Positions 28,299 to 38,130 of a DNA stretch of 48,431 nt are shown here, in pieces. This DNA comes from Paracoccaceae bacterium. Lineage in GTDB: Bacteria; Pseudomonadota; Alphaproteobacteria; Rhodobacterales; Rhodobacteraceae. The stretch spans positions 47,792 through 96,222 of the forward strand of contig PAHT02000033.1 in assembly GCA_002705045.2 (NCBI GenBank), in the 5' to 3' direction. The notes under the pieces are model-generated. The model saw only the letters and a list, made by a program, of their open reading frames with translations. It searched no databases and was not told the origin of the DNA. How positions within the stretch are numbered: position 1 is the first letter of the stretch; each line of letters opens with the position of its first letter. A program made the translations under genes and the position numbers.

Positions 28299-28874
28299 TT
28301 AAAGCCATGAAGTTATTTTTTTTAGGTCAGGTCGAGGGCGTTCAACCGACTGGGTCGTTCTTGTTCCAATGTGAATGAAACCTGCTACAAATTCTTGTTC
28401 GGATAGATCAAAGACTGTCTCTAAAAACGATTTATCATGTGACATCCAGCCTGTTAACCAATTCGCACCCCATCCATCGGCATGCGAAGCATTGAGTAAA
28501 GCAAGGCAAACTGCTCCCGCAGATAATTGCTGTTCTATTAGTGGTATCTTTTCATTTGAACGTGGCGAGCTTACAACTGCCACGATCAATGGTGCGTTAC
28601 TAAATATATCCACATTCTTTCGTAACTTTTCTTGATCAATTTGTTTAGCTCTTCCAATCTCATGTATACTGGTAGCAATTTTTAATAAGACTTGATTTTT
28701 TAAAACTAGGAATCGCCACGGTATTAATTTTCCATGATCTGGAGTTCGCGCAGCAGCTGTCAATATTTTTTCTAAAGATTTTCCATCCGGCGCAGGCTTC
28801 ACAAGAGTGCGAGCTGAGTCTGATCGACGAGATAATAGAAAATCCATAACTTGCATGTTCTTTTGGTGACTCAT
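28299..28874 (-). CDS. nitroreductase family protein (YdjA-like)
   Basis: A 191-residue FMN-dependent oxidoreductase of the nitroreductase fold. The N-terminal SRRSDSARTL with the paired arginines that bind FMN phosphate, then AARTPDHGKLIPWRFLVL near residue 38, and LNASHADGWGANWLTGW near residue 130 resemble the small YdjA group. The physiological substrate is not known. I start at ATG 28874, since the TTG directly before it (28877) sits against the AGGAAG ribosome site. It lies 22 bases after the aspS stop on the same strand, so the two may be co-transcribed. Confidence 0.85.
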   Translation of the reverse strand: MSHQKNMQVMDFLLSRRSDSARTLVKPAPDGKSLEKILTAAARTPDHGKLIPWRFLVLKNQVLLKIATSIHEIGRAKQIDQEKLRKNVDIFSNAPLIVAVVSSPRSNEKIPLIEQQLSAGAVCLALLNASHADGWGANWLTGWMSHDKSFLETVFDLSEQEFVAGFIHIGTRTTQSVERPRPDLKKITSWL

Positions 28875-28899
28875 CAACTTCCTAACTTCAACATCATAT

Positions 28900-30675
28900 T
28901 TAAGTTTCGACCGCTACTCTTATACCTAATTCCCTTGCCTGGTCATTTGTTAGGTCCGATGGAGCACCCATCAATAAATCTTCTGCCCTTTGGTTCATTG
29001 GGAACATAATAACTTCTCTGATATTACTTTCATCAGCTAACAACATTACGATCCGATCAATACCTGCGGCACATCCACCATGAGGCGGGGGACCATATTT
29101 AAATGCATTTACCATCCCACCAAAACGCTTGTTGACATCCTCTGCGCTGTAACCTGCAATTTTAAATGCCTTATACATTATTTCAAGATCGTGATTTCTT
29201 ATTGCTCCCGAAAGTAACTCATATCCATTGCAGGACAAATCATACTGGTGACCAAGAACTTGCAAAGGGTCGCCATCAAGAGCATTCATTCCTCCCTGAG
29301 GCATGGAAAATGGATTATGTGAAAAATCAATTTTTCCATTCTCAGAATTTTCCTCATACATTGGAAAATCTACAATCCATGCGAAAGCAAAACGATCAGT
29401 TTCAGTGAGTTTCAATTCCTGACCTATTGCTACCCGTGCTTTAGAGGCAAAAGGTTCAAAATGCTTAGGTTTGCCACCAAGAAAAAACGCAGCATCACCA
29501 ACTTTTAAACCAAGTTGCGCTCGAATAGCCTCAGTCCTATCTGCACCAATGTTTTTCGCCAAAGGCCCTGCTGCCTCAACTCCAGAAACTCCTTCCCGCC
29601 AAAATATATAACCCATACCAGGAAGGCCCTCGTTCTGAGCAAACGAATTCATTCTATCACAGAATTTCCTGCTTCCACCGGTAGGAGCCGGAATAGCCCT
29701 AATTTGAGTACCCTCTTGCTTCAAAAGATTTGAAAAAATTGCAAATCCCGAGTCAACAAAGTGAACTGATACATCTTGCATTTCAATAGGGTTTCTTAGA
29801 TCTGGCTTGTCCGTTCCGTATCGTGAAAATGCATCTTTGTAAGTTATCAATGGCCATTCTTCATCGACAGTTCTACCAGTTCCAAATTCTTTAAATACGC
29901 CCATAATAATTGGCTTTACCATATTAAAAACATCCGCTTGTTCAACAAAAGACATTTCGATATCTAACTGATAAAAATCTGTTGGTGAGCGATCAGCCCG
30001 AGGGTCTTCATCTCTAAAGCATGGAGCAATTTGAAAATACTTATCAAAACCTGAAACCATGATAAGTTGCTTGAACTGCTGTGGTGCTTGAGGGAGGGCG
30101 TAAAACCGCCCTTTATGTAATCGGGACGGTACTAAAAAATCTCTTGCACCTTCAGGTGAGGAAGCCGTAATTATTGGGGTTTGGAATTCATGAAAATTCA
30201 TACCCCACATCCTTTTTCGGATTGAGGATATAATATTAGACCTAAGTAACATATTCTTCTGCAATTTTTCACGCCTTAAATCTAAAAACCTATACCTCAA
30301 CCGTGTCTCCTCAGGATACTCCTGATCTCCAAAAACTGGCAATGGAAGTTCATCGGAATGACCAAGAACTTCTAATTGATGGATAAACACTTCTATTTCA
30401 CCAGTAGGAATTTTTTTATTAATTAAAGATGGTTCACGCAATCTGACTTTTCCCTGGATTTTTATGCACCATTCCGCTCGGACTGTTTCAACTTCTGTAA
30501 AAGCCTTACTATCTGGATCAGCTATTATCTGCGTGAAACCATAATGATCTCTTAAATCTATAAATAAAATCCCACCATGATCTCGGACGCGATGAACCCA
30601 ACCAGATAATTTAACAAAGTCACCATTGTTACTAGCATTAAGTTCATCACAATTATGGGACCTAAATTCATTCAT
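28900..30675 (-). CDS. aspS: aspartyl-tRNA synthetase, probably non-discriminating
   Basis: A 591-residue bacterial-type class II synthetase. An N-terminal OB-fold anticodon-binding domain carries [19 protein letters not shown] near residue 25. The class II motif 2 [20 protein letters not shown] is near residue 220, a GAD insertion domain follows, and motif 3 ([11 protein letters not shown]) is near residue 535. The histidine in RDHGG (residue 33) is the position associated with relaxed, non-discriminating AspRS in other bacteria, which would charge tRNA-Asn for GatCAB; this is an inference. It is divergent from carB across 230 bases. Confidence 0.96.
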   Translation of the reverse strand: MNEFRSHNCDELNASNNGDFVKLSGWVHRVRDHGGILFIDLRDHYGFTQIIADPDSKAFTEVETVRAEWCIKIQGKVRLREPSLINKKIPTGEIEVFIHQLEVLGHSDELPLPVFGDQEYPEETRLRYRFLDLRREKLQKNMLLRSNIISSIRKRMWGMNFHEFQTPIITASSPEGARDFLVPSRLHKGRFYALPQAPQQFKQLIMVSGFDKYFQIAPCFRDEDPRADRSPTDFYQLDIEMSFVEQADVFNMVKPIIMGVFKEFGTGRTVDEEWPLITYKDAFSRYGTDKPDLRNPIEMQDVSVHFVDSGFAIFSNLLKQEGTQIRAIPAPTGGSRKFCDRMNSFAQNEGLPGMGYIFWREGVSGVEAAGPLAKNIGADRTEAIRAQLGLKVGDAAFFLGGKPKHFEPFASKARVAIGQELKLTETDRFAFAWIVDFPMYEENSENGKIDFSHNPFSMPQGGMNALDGDPLQVLGHQYDLSCNGYELLSGAIRNHDLEIMYKAFKIAGYSAEDVNKRFGGMVNAFKYGPPPHGGCAAGIDRIVMLLADESNIREVIMFPMNQRAEDLLMGAPSDLTNDQARELGIRVAVET

Positions 30676-30905
30676 CTTTTAACCTTTTCTTTAAAACTTT
30701 TACTGAAAAATAACTCTTTCAGGAGCAGTAAAAGAGTATTTTTCATTCATAAAATTAGGTTGGCCTACCACACTTGAACCAAAATAGAAAGTCAGGATTT
30801 GGTTGAAAAAATAAAGTGTTTGCGCTTGCACCAAATTAAACAAAGATATAACAAAAAGACATTGGAGTACTTCCTAGAAATCTAAATCAGTATGAGCAAG
30901 ATCTA

Positions 30906-33900
30906 ATGCCAAAACGGACTGATATTAAATCAATACTAATAATAGGTGCTGGACCAATTATAATCGGTCAAGCTTGCGAATTCGACTATAGCGGAACGCA
31001 AGCATGCAAAGCTCTTCGACAAGAGGGATTTAGGGTAATACTCGTAAATTCAAACCCAGCGACAATTATGACAGACCCTGACTTAGCTGATGCAACATAT
31101 ATCGAACCCATAAATAATGCGTCCCTTTCAAAAATAATTAATATTGAACGGCCGGACGCAATCTTACCTACCATGGGGGGACAAACTGGTCTAAATGCAG
31201 CACTTGACTTGGACGAATACGGCATTCTTAAAAAGTATAATATAGAGTTAATTGGAGCCCAAAAAAAAGCTATAGAAATGGCCGAGGATCGAAAGAAGTT
31301 TCGAAATGCTATGACTGAAATTGGAATTGAAAATCCTCGCGCAATAATTGCGGAAAGTATTGAGGAAGCAATGGGGGGATTTGATGAAATTGGTCTCCCA
31401 GCAGTAATTAGACCAGCATTTACCATGGGTGGAACCGGCGGGGGTATAGCATACAATAAGGAAGACTTTGTTAAAATCTGTAAGACTGGTTTAGAAGCAT
31501 CTCCGTCAAACCAAATACTGATTGATGAAAGTCTAATCGGCTGGAAAGAATATGAGATGGAAGTTGTCCGAGACAAGAATGACAACGCAATTATAGTTTG
31601 TTCAATAGAAAATATTGATCCGATGGGTGTGCACACCGGCGATAGTATTACCGTGGCACCAGCGCTTACTTTAACAGATAAAGAATTCCAATGTATGAGG
31701 ACTCTTTCTATTGAAGTCTTGAGGAAAATAGGTGTTGAAACTGGTGGTTCAAATGTGCAATGGGCCATTAATCCAGAGGACGGCCGTATGGTTATCATCG
31801 AAATGAATCCAAGGGTCTCTCGATCTTCAGCTTTAGCTTCAAAAGCAACTGGTTTTCCCATTGCGAAAGTTGCTGCTAAGCTGGCTGTGGGGTTTACATT
31901 AGACGAATTAATTAATGATATTACAAAAGTTACACCAGCAAGTTTTGAACCGAGCATAGATTATATCGTTACTAAAATTCCTCGCTTTGCATTTGAAAAG
32001 TTTCCTGGAGCCGACGAGGCCCTGACAACATCAATGAAATCAGTTGGTGAAGTAATGTCAATCGGGGGATCAATTCATGAAAGTTTGCAAAAAGCATTGG
32101 CTAGCCTTGAGACAGGTATTTTTGGTTTTAACGAAATATTTGATAGACGAGGGACTAAAACTGAACTTATTGCAAAATTATCGAAACAAACCCCCGATAG
32201 ACTACTTTACATCGCAGAAGCGATGCGTAGAGGGCTCAAAAAAAATGAAATTAGACGAATAACTTATTATGATCCATGGTTTCTCGACAGAATTGCAGAA
32301 ATAATAGTTGCAGAAAATGCATTAATCAAAACGGGTCTTCCAAAGGATAGTCATAAAATGCAAGAAGTTAAATCCATGGGGTTTACGGATAAACGCATTT
32401 CTGAACTCACTAAATGCACCGAACAAAAAGTAAGAAAACAAAGAGAAAAATTAAAAGTTTTTCCAGTTTTTAAAAGAATCGATACCTGCGCAGGAGAATT
32501 TGAAGCTCAAACTCCTTATATGTACTCAACATATGAGCCAACTTATGAATTGTATCAAGAGTGTGAGTCTTTTCCCTCTAATAATAAAAAAATCATAATT
32601 TTAGGCGGTGGTCCAAATCGAATCGGACAAGGAATCGAATTCGATTATTGTTGTTGTCACGCCTGTTTCGCGTTGAGCAACGCAGGCTATGAAACTATTA
32701 TGATCAATTGTAATCCAGAAACAGTTTCAACAGACTATGATACGTCGGATAGATTATATTTTGAACCTTTGTCACTAGAGTCTGTTTTAGAAATAATTCG
32801 TGTTGAAAAGCGCAAAGGTGATCTTGTGGGAGTAATTGTTCAACTTGGTGGTCAAACCCCTTTAAATATTGCAAAGAATCTTGAGAGCAGTGGTATTAAA
32901 ATATTGGGAACATCCACTGCATCAATCGACTTAGCGGAAGACCGCGATCAGTTTCAAAAATTAATAGAAAAGCTATCTCTTAAACAACCTAAAAATGGAA
33001 CCGCGGTCTCAGAGTCAGAAGCAAAAGTAATAGCCAAGCAGATTGGGTTTCCAATCGTAATACGACCGTCTTACGTTCTAGGTGGTAGAGCTATGGAAAT
33101 TATTTCAAACGAAGAACAACTAAATAATTATATGAAAGACGCTACTGGGATCACCAGCGAAAGTCCTATCCTCCTTGATAGCTACTTGTCCAATGCCATA
33201 GAGGTTGATGTAGACGCACTGTGCGATGGCGAGAACGTTTACGTTGCTGGCGTTATGGAGCATATTGAAGAAGCCGGGGTCCATTCAGGCGACAGTGCCT
33301 GTTCATTACCACCACACTCGCTTACAGCCTCAATTATTGCAGAAATAGAAGAGCAAACCAAACTTCTAGCATACTCACTTGAAGTAGTTGGTCTAATGAA
33401 TGTTCAATTTGCAGTAAAAAATAATTGTGTCTACCTTATCGAGGTAAATCCAAGAGCTAGCCGAACCGTGCCATTTGTAGCAAAGGCTACTGGCGTACCC
33501 CTTGCCGCAATTGCAGCCAGAATTATGGCCGGCGAAAAATTATTCTCATTTAACTTAGCTAAACAGAACCTCAAACATACCGCGGTCAAAGAGGCAGTTC
33601 TGCCCTTTGATAGATTCCCAGGAGTTGACACCATTTTGAGCCCTGAAATGCGTTCTACTGGGGAAGTTATGGGGTTGGATAAAACATTTGAAAAGGCCTT
33701 TCTAAAGGCTCAAATGTCTGCAGGGGTCCAACTTCCCAAAACTGGGAAGGCATTTATATCTATAAAAGATAACGATAAAGGATCATTAATTATTCAAGCA
33801 GGAAGAATTTTGAAGCGACTGGGTTTTACAATAATAGCGACAAAAGGAACTTCAGATTTTCTCAAGAAAAATAATATACAAACAGTCGAAGTAAATAAAG

Positions 33901-34142
33901 TGTTTGAAGGGAGACCTCATATAGGTGATTTATTGAAAGATGATAAAATCACTCTTGTTTTTAATACAACGGAGGGAAGGCAATCCATAGAGGATAGCAA
34001 GGAAATTCGTTCAATTTCTTTGAGAAAGAAAATTCCTTACTTCACCACCGCCGCGGGCTGCAATGCTGCCGCCAGAGCTATTAGAGTCAAAAACAACGAA
34101 AAAACAAATGTTTATAAAATTCAAGATTTAATGAGGTATTAA
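30906..34142 (+). CDS. carB: carbamoyl-phosphate synthase large subunit
   Basis: Makes carbamoyl phosphate, shared by arginine and pyrimidine synthesis, from bicarbonate, ammonia and ATP. Two tandem ATP-grasp halves are visible: the first starts [20 protein letters not shown] near residue 10 and the second [19 protein letters not shown] near residue 560. A C-terminal allosteric MGS-like domain begins near residue 945 ([19 protein letters not shown]). Length of 1078 residues is full. carA is not in the window. The gene starts one base within the stop of a four-codon frame (TAATG), probably by chance. Confidence 0.97.
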   Translation: MPKRTDIKSILIIGAGPIIIGQACEFDYSGTQACKALRQEGFRVILVNSNPATIMTDPDLADATYIEPINNASLSKIINIERPDAILPTMGGQTGLNAALDLDEYGILKKYNIELIGAQKKAIEMAEDRKKFRNAMTEIGIENPRAIIAESIEEAMGGFDEIGLPAVIRPAFTMGGTGGGIAYNKEDFVKICKTGLEASPSNQILIDESLIGWKEYEMEVVRDKNDNAIIVCSIENIDPMGVHTGDSITVAPALTLTDKEFQCMRTLSIEVLRKIGVETGGSNVQWAINPEDGRMVIIEMNPRVSRSSALASKATGFPIAKVAAKLAVGFTLDELINDITKVTPASFEPSIDYIVTKIPRFAFEKFPGADEALTTSMKSVGEVMSIGGSIHESLQKALASLETGIFGFNEIFDRRGTKTELIAKLSKQTPDRLLYIAEAMRRGLKKNEIRRITYYDPWFLDRIAEIIVAENALIKTGLPKDSHKMQEVKSMGFTDKRISELTKCTEQKVRKQREKLKVFPVFKRIDTCAGEFEAQTPYMYSTYEPTYELYQECESFPSNNKKIIILGGGPNRIGQGIEFDYCCCHACFALSNAGYETIMINCNPETVSTDYDTSDRLYFEPLSLESVLEIIRVEKRKGDLVGVIVQLGGQTPLNIAKNLESSGIKILGTSTASIDLAEDRDQFQKLIEKLSLKQPKNGTAVSESEAKVIAKQIGFPIVIRPSYVLGGRAMEIISNEEQLNNYMKDATGITSESPILLDSYLSNAIEVDVDALCDGENVYVAGVMEHIEEAGVHSGDSACSLPPHSLTASIIAEIEEQTKLLAYSLEVVGLMNVQFAVKNNCVYLIEVNPRASRTVPFVAKATGVPLAAIAARIMAGEKLFSFNLAKQNLKHTAVKEAVLPFDRFPGVDTILSPEMRSTGEVMGLDKTFEKAFLKAQMSAGVQLPKTGKAFISIKDNDKGSLIIQAGRILKRLGFTIIATKGTSDFLKKNNIQTVEVNKVFEGRPHIGDLLKDDKITLVFNTTEGRQSIEDSKEIRSISLRKKIPYFTTAAGCNAAARAIRVKNNEKTNVYKIQDLMRY

Positions 34143-34203
34143 TTAATGAGAATTTATAAACTTTCATAATTTCGTAACTCCGGATAAAAAAAGAAAAAAT
34201 TCT

Positions 34204-34785
34204 ATGGCTAAACTTTATTTTCATTACTCGACTATGAATGCAGGAAAATCGACTGTTCTACTTCAGGCAGCTCACAATTACTCTGAACGTGGAATGGTGC
34301 CGTATTTGCTAACTGCGAAATTAGACTATAGAGCTGGTAAAGGCTGGATAAAGAGTAGAATCGGTATTGGCCAAAAATCAGATGTTTTTTCAAAGCGAGA
34401 AAATTTGTTTGTTAAACTTAAGAATCAACTTAATAAAAAAATAATAAATTGTGTGTTTGTAGATGAAGCCCAATTTTTAACTAAAACGCAAGTATGGCAA
34501 TTAGCTCGCGTTGTAGACGACCTCAACTTACCTGTAATGTGCTTTGGGCTTCGAGTTGATTTTAGAGGTGAGCTATTCCCAGGATCTGCTACTCTCTTGG
34601 CATTATCTGACGAAATGCGCGAAGTCCGCACTATTTGTCACTGTGGAAAAAAGGCTACGATGGTGGTTAGAAAAGATGCTAATGGTCATACAATAAAATC
34701 AGGAAAACAAATACAAATCGGAGGGAACGAAACGTACCTCAGTCTATGCCGACGACATTGGCGACAGGAACTGAATGATAAATAA
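34204..34785 (+). CDS. tdk: thymidine kinase
   Basis: Type II thymidine kinase for salvage of thymidine. The P-loop FHYSTMNAGKSTVLLQAA is at residues 5-22, the Walker B region FVDEAQFL near residue 88, and zinc-binding cysteines in ICHCGKKATM near residue 147 and LCRRHW near the C-terminus. Length of 193 residues is normal. It lies 61 bases after carB, so it may be co-transcribed, and converges on csaA with a 10-base gap. Confidence 0.96.
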   Translation: MAKLYFHYSTMNAGKSTVLLQAAHNYSERGMVPYLLTAKLDYRAGKGWIKSRIGIGQKSDVFSKRENLFVKLKNQLNKKIINCVFVDEAQFLTKTQVWQLARVVDDLNLPVMCFGLRVDFRGELFPGSATLLALSDEMREVRTICHCGKKATMVVRKDANGHTIKSGKQIQIGGNETYLSLCRRHWRQELNDK

Positions 34786-34795
34786 CTTTAAAAAA

Positions 34796-35131
34796 TTAGT
34801 GTACCCTTTTTCCTATACTTGTTTCTTTATCTGTGGCTAAAAGAGTAATACCGTTTAAGGTCTGAACCCCTAATATTAAGACCTCCGACTTAAAAGAAGC
34901 AACCTTTAGTGGTTTTAAATTCACAACTGCAACAACTTTTTTACCTAATAGATTTTCAGGTGAATAATATTCTGTTATTTGAGCCGAGGATTGTTTTAAA
35001 CCAATACCATCGCCAAATTGAATCCACAATTTGATTGCTGGGCGTCTGGCTTCAGGAAATGACTCTGCACGAATTACTTGGCCTATCCGCATATCAACTT
35101 TAAGAAATGTATCAAAATCAATTAATTCCAA
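34796..35131 (-). CDS. csaA: tRNA-binding domain protein CsaA
   Basis: A 111-residue single-domain OB-fold protein of the EMAP-II/CsaA type. FLKVDMRIGQVIRAESFPEARRP near the N-terminus and the VVAVVNLKPLKVASFKSEVL segment match CsaA, a dimeric tRNA-binding, chaperone-like protein. It starts at TTG 35131 with no ATG alternative before the conserved region. The 112-base gap to proC on the same strand leaves operon membership open. Confidence 0.9.
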   Translation of the reverse strand: MELIDFDTFLKVDMRIGQVIRAESFPEARRPAIKLWIQFGDGIGLKQSSAQITEYYSPENLLGKKVVAVVNLKPLKVASFKSEVLILGVQTLNGITLLATDKETSIGKRVH

Positions 35132-35243
35132 TTGAGCCCACCCATTTTTATGTCATACCTCCAAAAACGCAAATTATAATATTTGGAACACCAGGAACAA
35201 AGACATGGATTATCCAAACAATACATTGATGAACATTAATTCT

Positions 35244-36062
35244 TCAAAAACCAAGCTCCTTGCTTCGTTCAGACGCTGCCAAAACTGCAGTGCGCATTAA
35301 ACTAAATAACCCTTTTTCTTTGTCCATTAATACACCGAGCGCGGCTTCAGTAGTACCCTTTGGACTAGTAACATTTTCTCTTAATTTATTAGCTTTCAAG
35401 TCTGATTTTTCCGCCAAAGTGCCTGCACCAGAAACAGTTGAAACCGCTAATCGATTAGCTATATCACCGCTCAACCCAAATTCAATTCCTACACGAGTCA
35501 ATACCTCAATTAGATAAAAAACATATGCAGGTCCGGACCCTGAGATTGCCGTTACAACATCCATTTGCTCTTCACAATTTAACCTTATTGTGTGCCCAAC
35601 CGCCGCGAAAAGTCTTTCAATCAACTTAATTTGGTGCTCACTCGTATTCACATTAGGTATAAAACAAGAAACGCCTTTTCTCACAACGGCAGGCGTATTC
35701 GGCATTACACGAACAATGGGTTTGTTTGCACCCAACAAATTTTCAAGTTTTGAAAGCTGTGTACCGGCAGCAATTGAAACAAAAACAGTATTTTTCATGT
35801 CAGAAAAATCCTTCACTGATAATAAATTTTCTATCAACTGAGGTTTTACTGCAATTATACATACGCCAGGTGCTTTGAACGGCCTGATATTTAGTCTCAA
35901 GCCTTCTTTCGTTAATGATATTAACCAATCTGCAGGATTAGGCTCTAAAACAGTTATTTCGTTTGGTTCAAGTCCTATTGAAAGCCAGCCTTTCAATAAG
36001 GCTCCACCCATTTTCCCTGCTCCGCAAAGAAGCAACCCATTGTCAAGAATTAATTTCTGCAA
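35244..36062 (-). CDS. proC: pyrroline-5-carboxylate reductase
   Basis: NAD(P)H-dependent last step of proline synthesis. The Rossmann motif LLCGAGKMGGALLKGWL is near residue 11, VRVMPNTPAVVRKGVS near residue 117 and the signature region SGSGPAYVFYLIEVL near residue 173. Length of 272 residues is normal. It starts at TTG 36062; the next in-frame ATG would remove the nucleotide-binding motif. It follows ybjN by about 70 bases on the same strand, as I recall from related genomes. Confidence 0.95.
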   Translation of the reverse strand: MQKLILDNGLLLCGAGKMGGALLKGWLSIGLEPNEITVLEPNPADWLISLTKEGLRLNIRPFKAPGVCIIAVKPQLIENLLSVKDFSDMKNTVFVSIAAGTQLSKLENLLGANKPIVRVMPNTPAVVRKGVSCFIPNVNTSEHQIKLIERLFAAVGHTIRLNCEEQMDVVTAISGSGPAYVFYLIEVLTRVGIEFGLSGDIANRLAVSTVSGAGTLAEKSDLKANKLRENVTSPKGTTEAALGVLMDKEKGLFSLMRTAVLAASERSKELGF

Positions 36063-36130
36063 AATATTCTAACCTTTTAAAATAAGCGTAAAGATAAAAT
36101 AGTTTGAACTAGGCCAGCAGCTTACATCGT

Positions 36131-36634
36131 CTATGCTCGACCATAACTTTTGTCAAACGCTATGGTTAAAGACGCTTCAGGGCTTTCGTCCCCCCAACAG
36201 GTCAATTGAAACGCCGGATAAAACTGCTCACAAGCCACTATCGCATTTTCAACAATAGAATCAATTTGATTGGCTGAGGCACGCGCTCCACCAGCTAAAT
36301 TCATTCCATACCTAAAAATCATTAAACTTTGCTTTTCTGCAAATGCAAAAGAACCATTCCACAACTTATTATTTGCAAGATTTAATATTTCCAAAAGATT
36401 ATTAATTTTTTCGTTAGGCGGGTTCATTTCAAAACTACATAAAATTCTTAAAGTCTCATCAAAGGAAGACCATGTCAAAGTAACACCGTATGTACGCCAA
36501 CTTCCTTCTATCGCCATCGCAATTTGATCGTCGGTTATCCTATCAAAATCCCATTCGTAGTGCTCAGCTAACGTTTCTACTATATCTATAGGATCAACAT
36601 CCTCATTTTGAAATAGACGCTCAACTATATCCAT
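36131..36634 (-). CDS. YbjN domain-containing protein
   Basis: A 167-residue soluble protein with a YbjN (type III secretion chaperone-like) domain: WRTYGVTLTWSSFDETLRIL near residue 48, LLEILNLANNKLWNGSFAF near residue 82, and LMIFRYGMNLAGGARAS near residue 105. The family has a chaperone-like alpha-beta fold and no agreed function. The upstream region holds two adjacent perfect palindromes (36669-36729). The next gene on the same strand is proC. Confidence 0.85.
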   Translation of the reverse strand: MDIVERLFQNEDVDPIDIVETLAEHYEWDFDRITDDQIAMAIEGSWRTYGVTLTWSSFDETLRILCSFEMNPPNEKINNLLEILNLANNKLWNGSFAFAEKQSLMIFRYGMNLAGGARASANQIDSIVENAIVACEQFYPAFQLTCWGDESPEASLTIAFDKSYGRA

Positions 36635-36668
36635 TGTTCTAATTTCCTATAAAACCAACTTATAACTT

Positions 36669-36693
36669 ATTTGATCTATACTATAGATCAAAT
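36669..36693. repeat. 25-base perfect palindrome upstream of ybjN
   Basis: Arms ATTTGATCTATA and TATAGATCAAAT surround a single C (36681). It ends 34 bases before the ybjN start codon. The single-base centre favours a protein-binding dyad over an RNA hairpin. The TTGAT and ATCAA ends are 11 bases apart, too far for an FNR box. AAATTCCTATAA (36690-36701) beside it recurs with one change at 36641-36652, next to the ybjN ribosome site. Confidence 0.85.
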
Positions 36694-36702
36694 TCCTATA
36701 AC

Positions 36703-36729
36703 TAGCGTATTATTTTGAATAATACGCTA
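36703..36729. repeat. 27-base perfect hairpin-forming palindrome
   Basis: Arms TAGCGTATTATT and AATAATACGCTA enclose the 3-base loop TTG. It lies 9 bases from the preceding palindrome and between the end of ubiK and the start of ybjN. As RNA it could form a 12-pair stem on either strand, but neither side is followed by a T-run, so it is a poor intrinsic terminator. The symmetry is seen directly; a role as operator, processing site or partial terminator is speculation. Confidence 0.85.
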
Positions 36730-36841
36730 TATATGGTACTAGTTAATAGGTAGCGGTGTAAAGTTTTTTATCAGCAACTTCTAAACAAAATATTTTTTTT
36801 CTTACTAAGCATTAAATTATTCAGGATCGACCAGTAAAATT

Positions 36842-37129
36842 TCAAATTTTATTTTGTCCTTGAGAAGTTTTAGTGTTGGCCTTATCTAAGTTAGCCTCGA
36901 GCTTAGAAATTAATTCAAGTAATTCTGCGTTCCGCTCTGCATTTTTCTGCGCCATAATACGCACAGCATCAAATTCCTCTCGATTTACAAAATCTCGTTC
37001 AGAAAGCCATCGTTCTATCATTGAACTTACCACTGTCTCTATTTCAGATCTTACATTTTGGGCAATACCAAAAGCACCAGTTACAAGTTTTGAAACGTCA
37101 TTAAAAAAAGGATTCTTACTTTGCATCAT
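36842..37129 (-). CDS. ubiK: UbiK family accessory factor (BMFP domain)
   Basis: A 95-residue protein with an amphipathic N-terminus (FNDVSKLVTGAFGIAQNVRS) and a C-terminal coiled coil (REEFDAVRIMAQKNAERNAELLELISKL), the layout of BMFP/UbiK proteins. UbiK binds UbiJ and aids ubiquinone synthesis in enterobacteria; in other groups it may act more generally at membranes. Two ATG codons are in tandem at the start. It is divergent from lgt. Confidence 0.85.
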   Translation of the reverse strand: MMQSKNPFFNDVSKLVTGAFGIAQNVRSEIETVVSSMIERWLSERDFVNREEFDAVRIMAQKNAERNAELLELISKLEANLDKANTKTSQGQNKI

Positions 37130-37225
37130 TTTCTCCAGCTCACATAAATTACCTATTTATACATATGGACTTTTTCGTTAGATTTGCCAAGAGTACTTTA
37201 CGAATTTTGTTCTGAGGAGTCGAAA

Positions 37226-38125
37226 ATGAGTTTTAGTTTTCCGCAAATTGACCCTGTAATTTTCAGTTTTTCTGTTGGACAATTGGAATTTGCGTTGCGT
37301 TGGTACGCTGTATCCTACATTGCTGGTATTTTAGCAGCTTGGAAACTAATGCAATTCCTAGTAAAAAGAGATAACCTTTGGTCTAAAAAAGGTCCACCGC
37401 TAAGCTCTCTGGAAGTGGATGACCTTATGACTTATTTAATCTTGGGGATAATATTAGGTGGTCGTATTGGTTACGTGTTCTTCTATCAACCAGGGTATTA
37501 TCTACAAAATCCAGCACACATATTCAAAATATGGCAGGGAGGAATGTCATTCCACGGTGGTTTTTTAGGAGTAGTGATAGGTACTGTATTTTATTCATAC
37601 AAGCGCAAAATAGACTTATGGAGTTTGGGAGACTTAATTGCTGTCGCATCCCCGCCAGGACTACTATTCGGAAGGTTGGCAAATTTTATTAATGGAGAAC
37701 TTTGGGGTAAACCAACTACGTCAAAATGGGGCATGGTTTTTCCCGTAAAAAATGCTCAAGAATGTCCAGAAAATTGGATAGGCGTATGTACAAGGCATCC
37801 CTCACAACTTTACGAAGCTGCCATGGAAGGTTTAGCCTTATGGGTAATTATGTTGACTTTTGTGTTGATCTTCAATTCATTTAAACGGCGCGGAGAAACT
37901 ATTTGCATCTTCTTGATCGGTTATGGAATTTCAAGGGGGATAATTGAGATTTTTAGAGAACCTGATGCCCAATTCGTCAATGCATTAAACCCAAATGGCT
38001 ACATCATTCTATTTAACGAAACCATTGGACTATCAATGGGTCAAATACTTTGCCTACCAATGGTAATAATCGGTATAAGTTCAATGATAATTCGTCATAT
38101 GCTAGTGATGAAATCTAATTCGTAG
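37226..38125 (+). CDS. lgt: prolipoprotein diacylglyceryl transferase
   Basis: Integral inner-membrane enzyme that moves a diacylglyceryl group from phosphatidylglycerol to the lipobox cysteine of prolipoproteins. Several hydrophobic segments alternate with the conserved ILGGRIGYVFFYQPGYY, the GGMSFHGGFLGVVIG motif and the signature FGRLANFINGELWGKPT near residue 150. I chose ATG 37226 (299 residues), with GAGGAG 6 bases upstream, rather than the TTG at 37184. It is 5 bases upstream of the MidA-like gene, in an envelope-related cluster with pgeF. Confidence 0.95.
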   Translation: MSFSFPQIDPVIFSFSVGQLEFALRWYAVSYIAGILAAWKLMQFLVKRDNLWSKKGPPLSSLEVDDLMTYLILGIILGGRIGYVFFYQPGYYLQNPAHIFKIWQGGMSFHGGFLGVVIGTVFYSYKRKIDLWSLGDLIAVASPPGLLFGRLANFINGELWGKPTTSKWGMVFPVKNAQECPENWIGVCTRHPSQLYEAAMEGLALWVIMLTFVLIFNSFKRRGETICIFLIGYGISRGIIEIFREPDAQFVNALNPNGYIILFNETIGLSMGQILCLPMVIIGISSMIIRHMLVMKSNS

Positions 38126-38130
38126 GTAAC

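Noticed and set aside
30892-30908. Four-codon frame (ATG AGC AAG ATC TAA) overlapping the carB ATG as TAATG
   Set aside because: Too short to judge, no Shine-Dalgarno site before it, and likely chance; not kept as a leader peptide.
30986-31957. A 323-codon open frame on the minus strand inside carB
   Set aside because: It lies wholly antisense to the strongly conserved first half of carB, shows no recognisable domain, and its Ser/Ile/Pro-rich composition is the usual shadow of a conserved gene.
36669-36693. FNR/CRP-type box reading of the ybjN palindrome
   Set aside because: FNR needs TTGAT-N4-ATCAA; here the halves are 11 bases apart.
36703-36729. Chromosome-dimer resolution (dif) site
   Set aside because: The symmetry resembles one superficially, but the arms do not match XerC/XerD arm sequences that I know and the central spacer is 3 rather than 6 bases.
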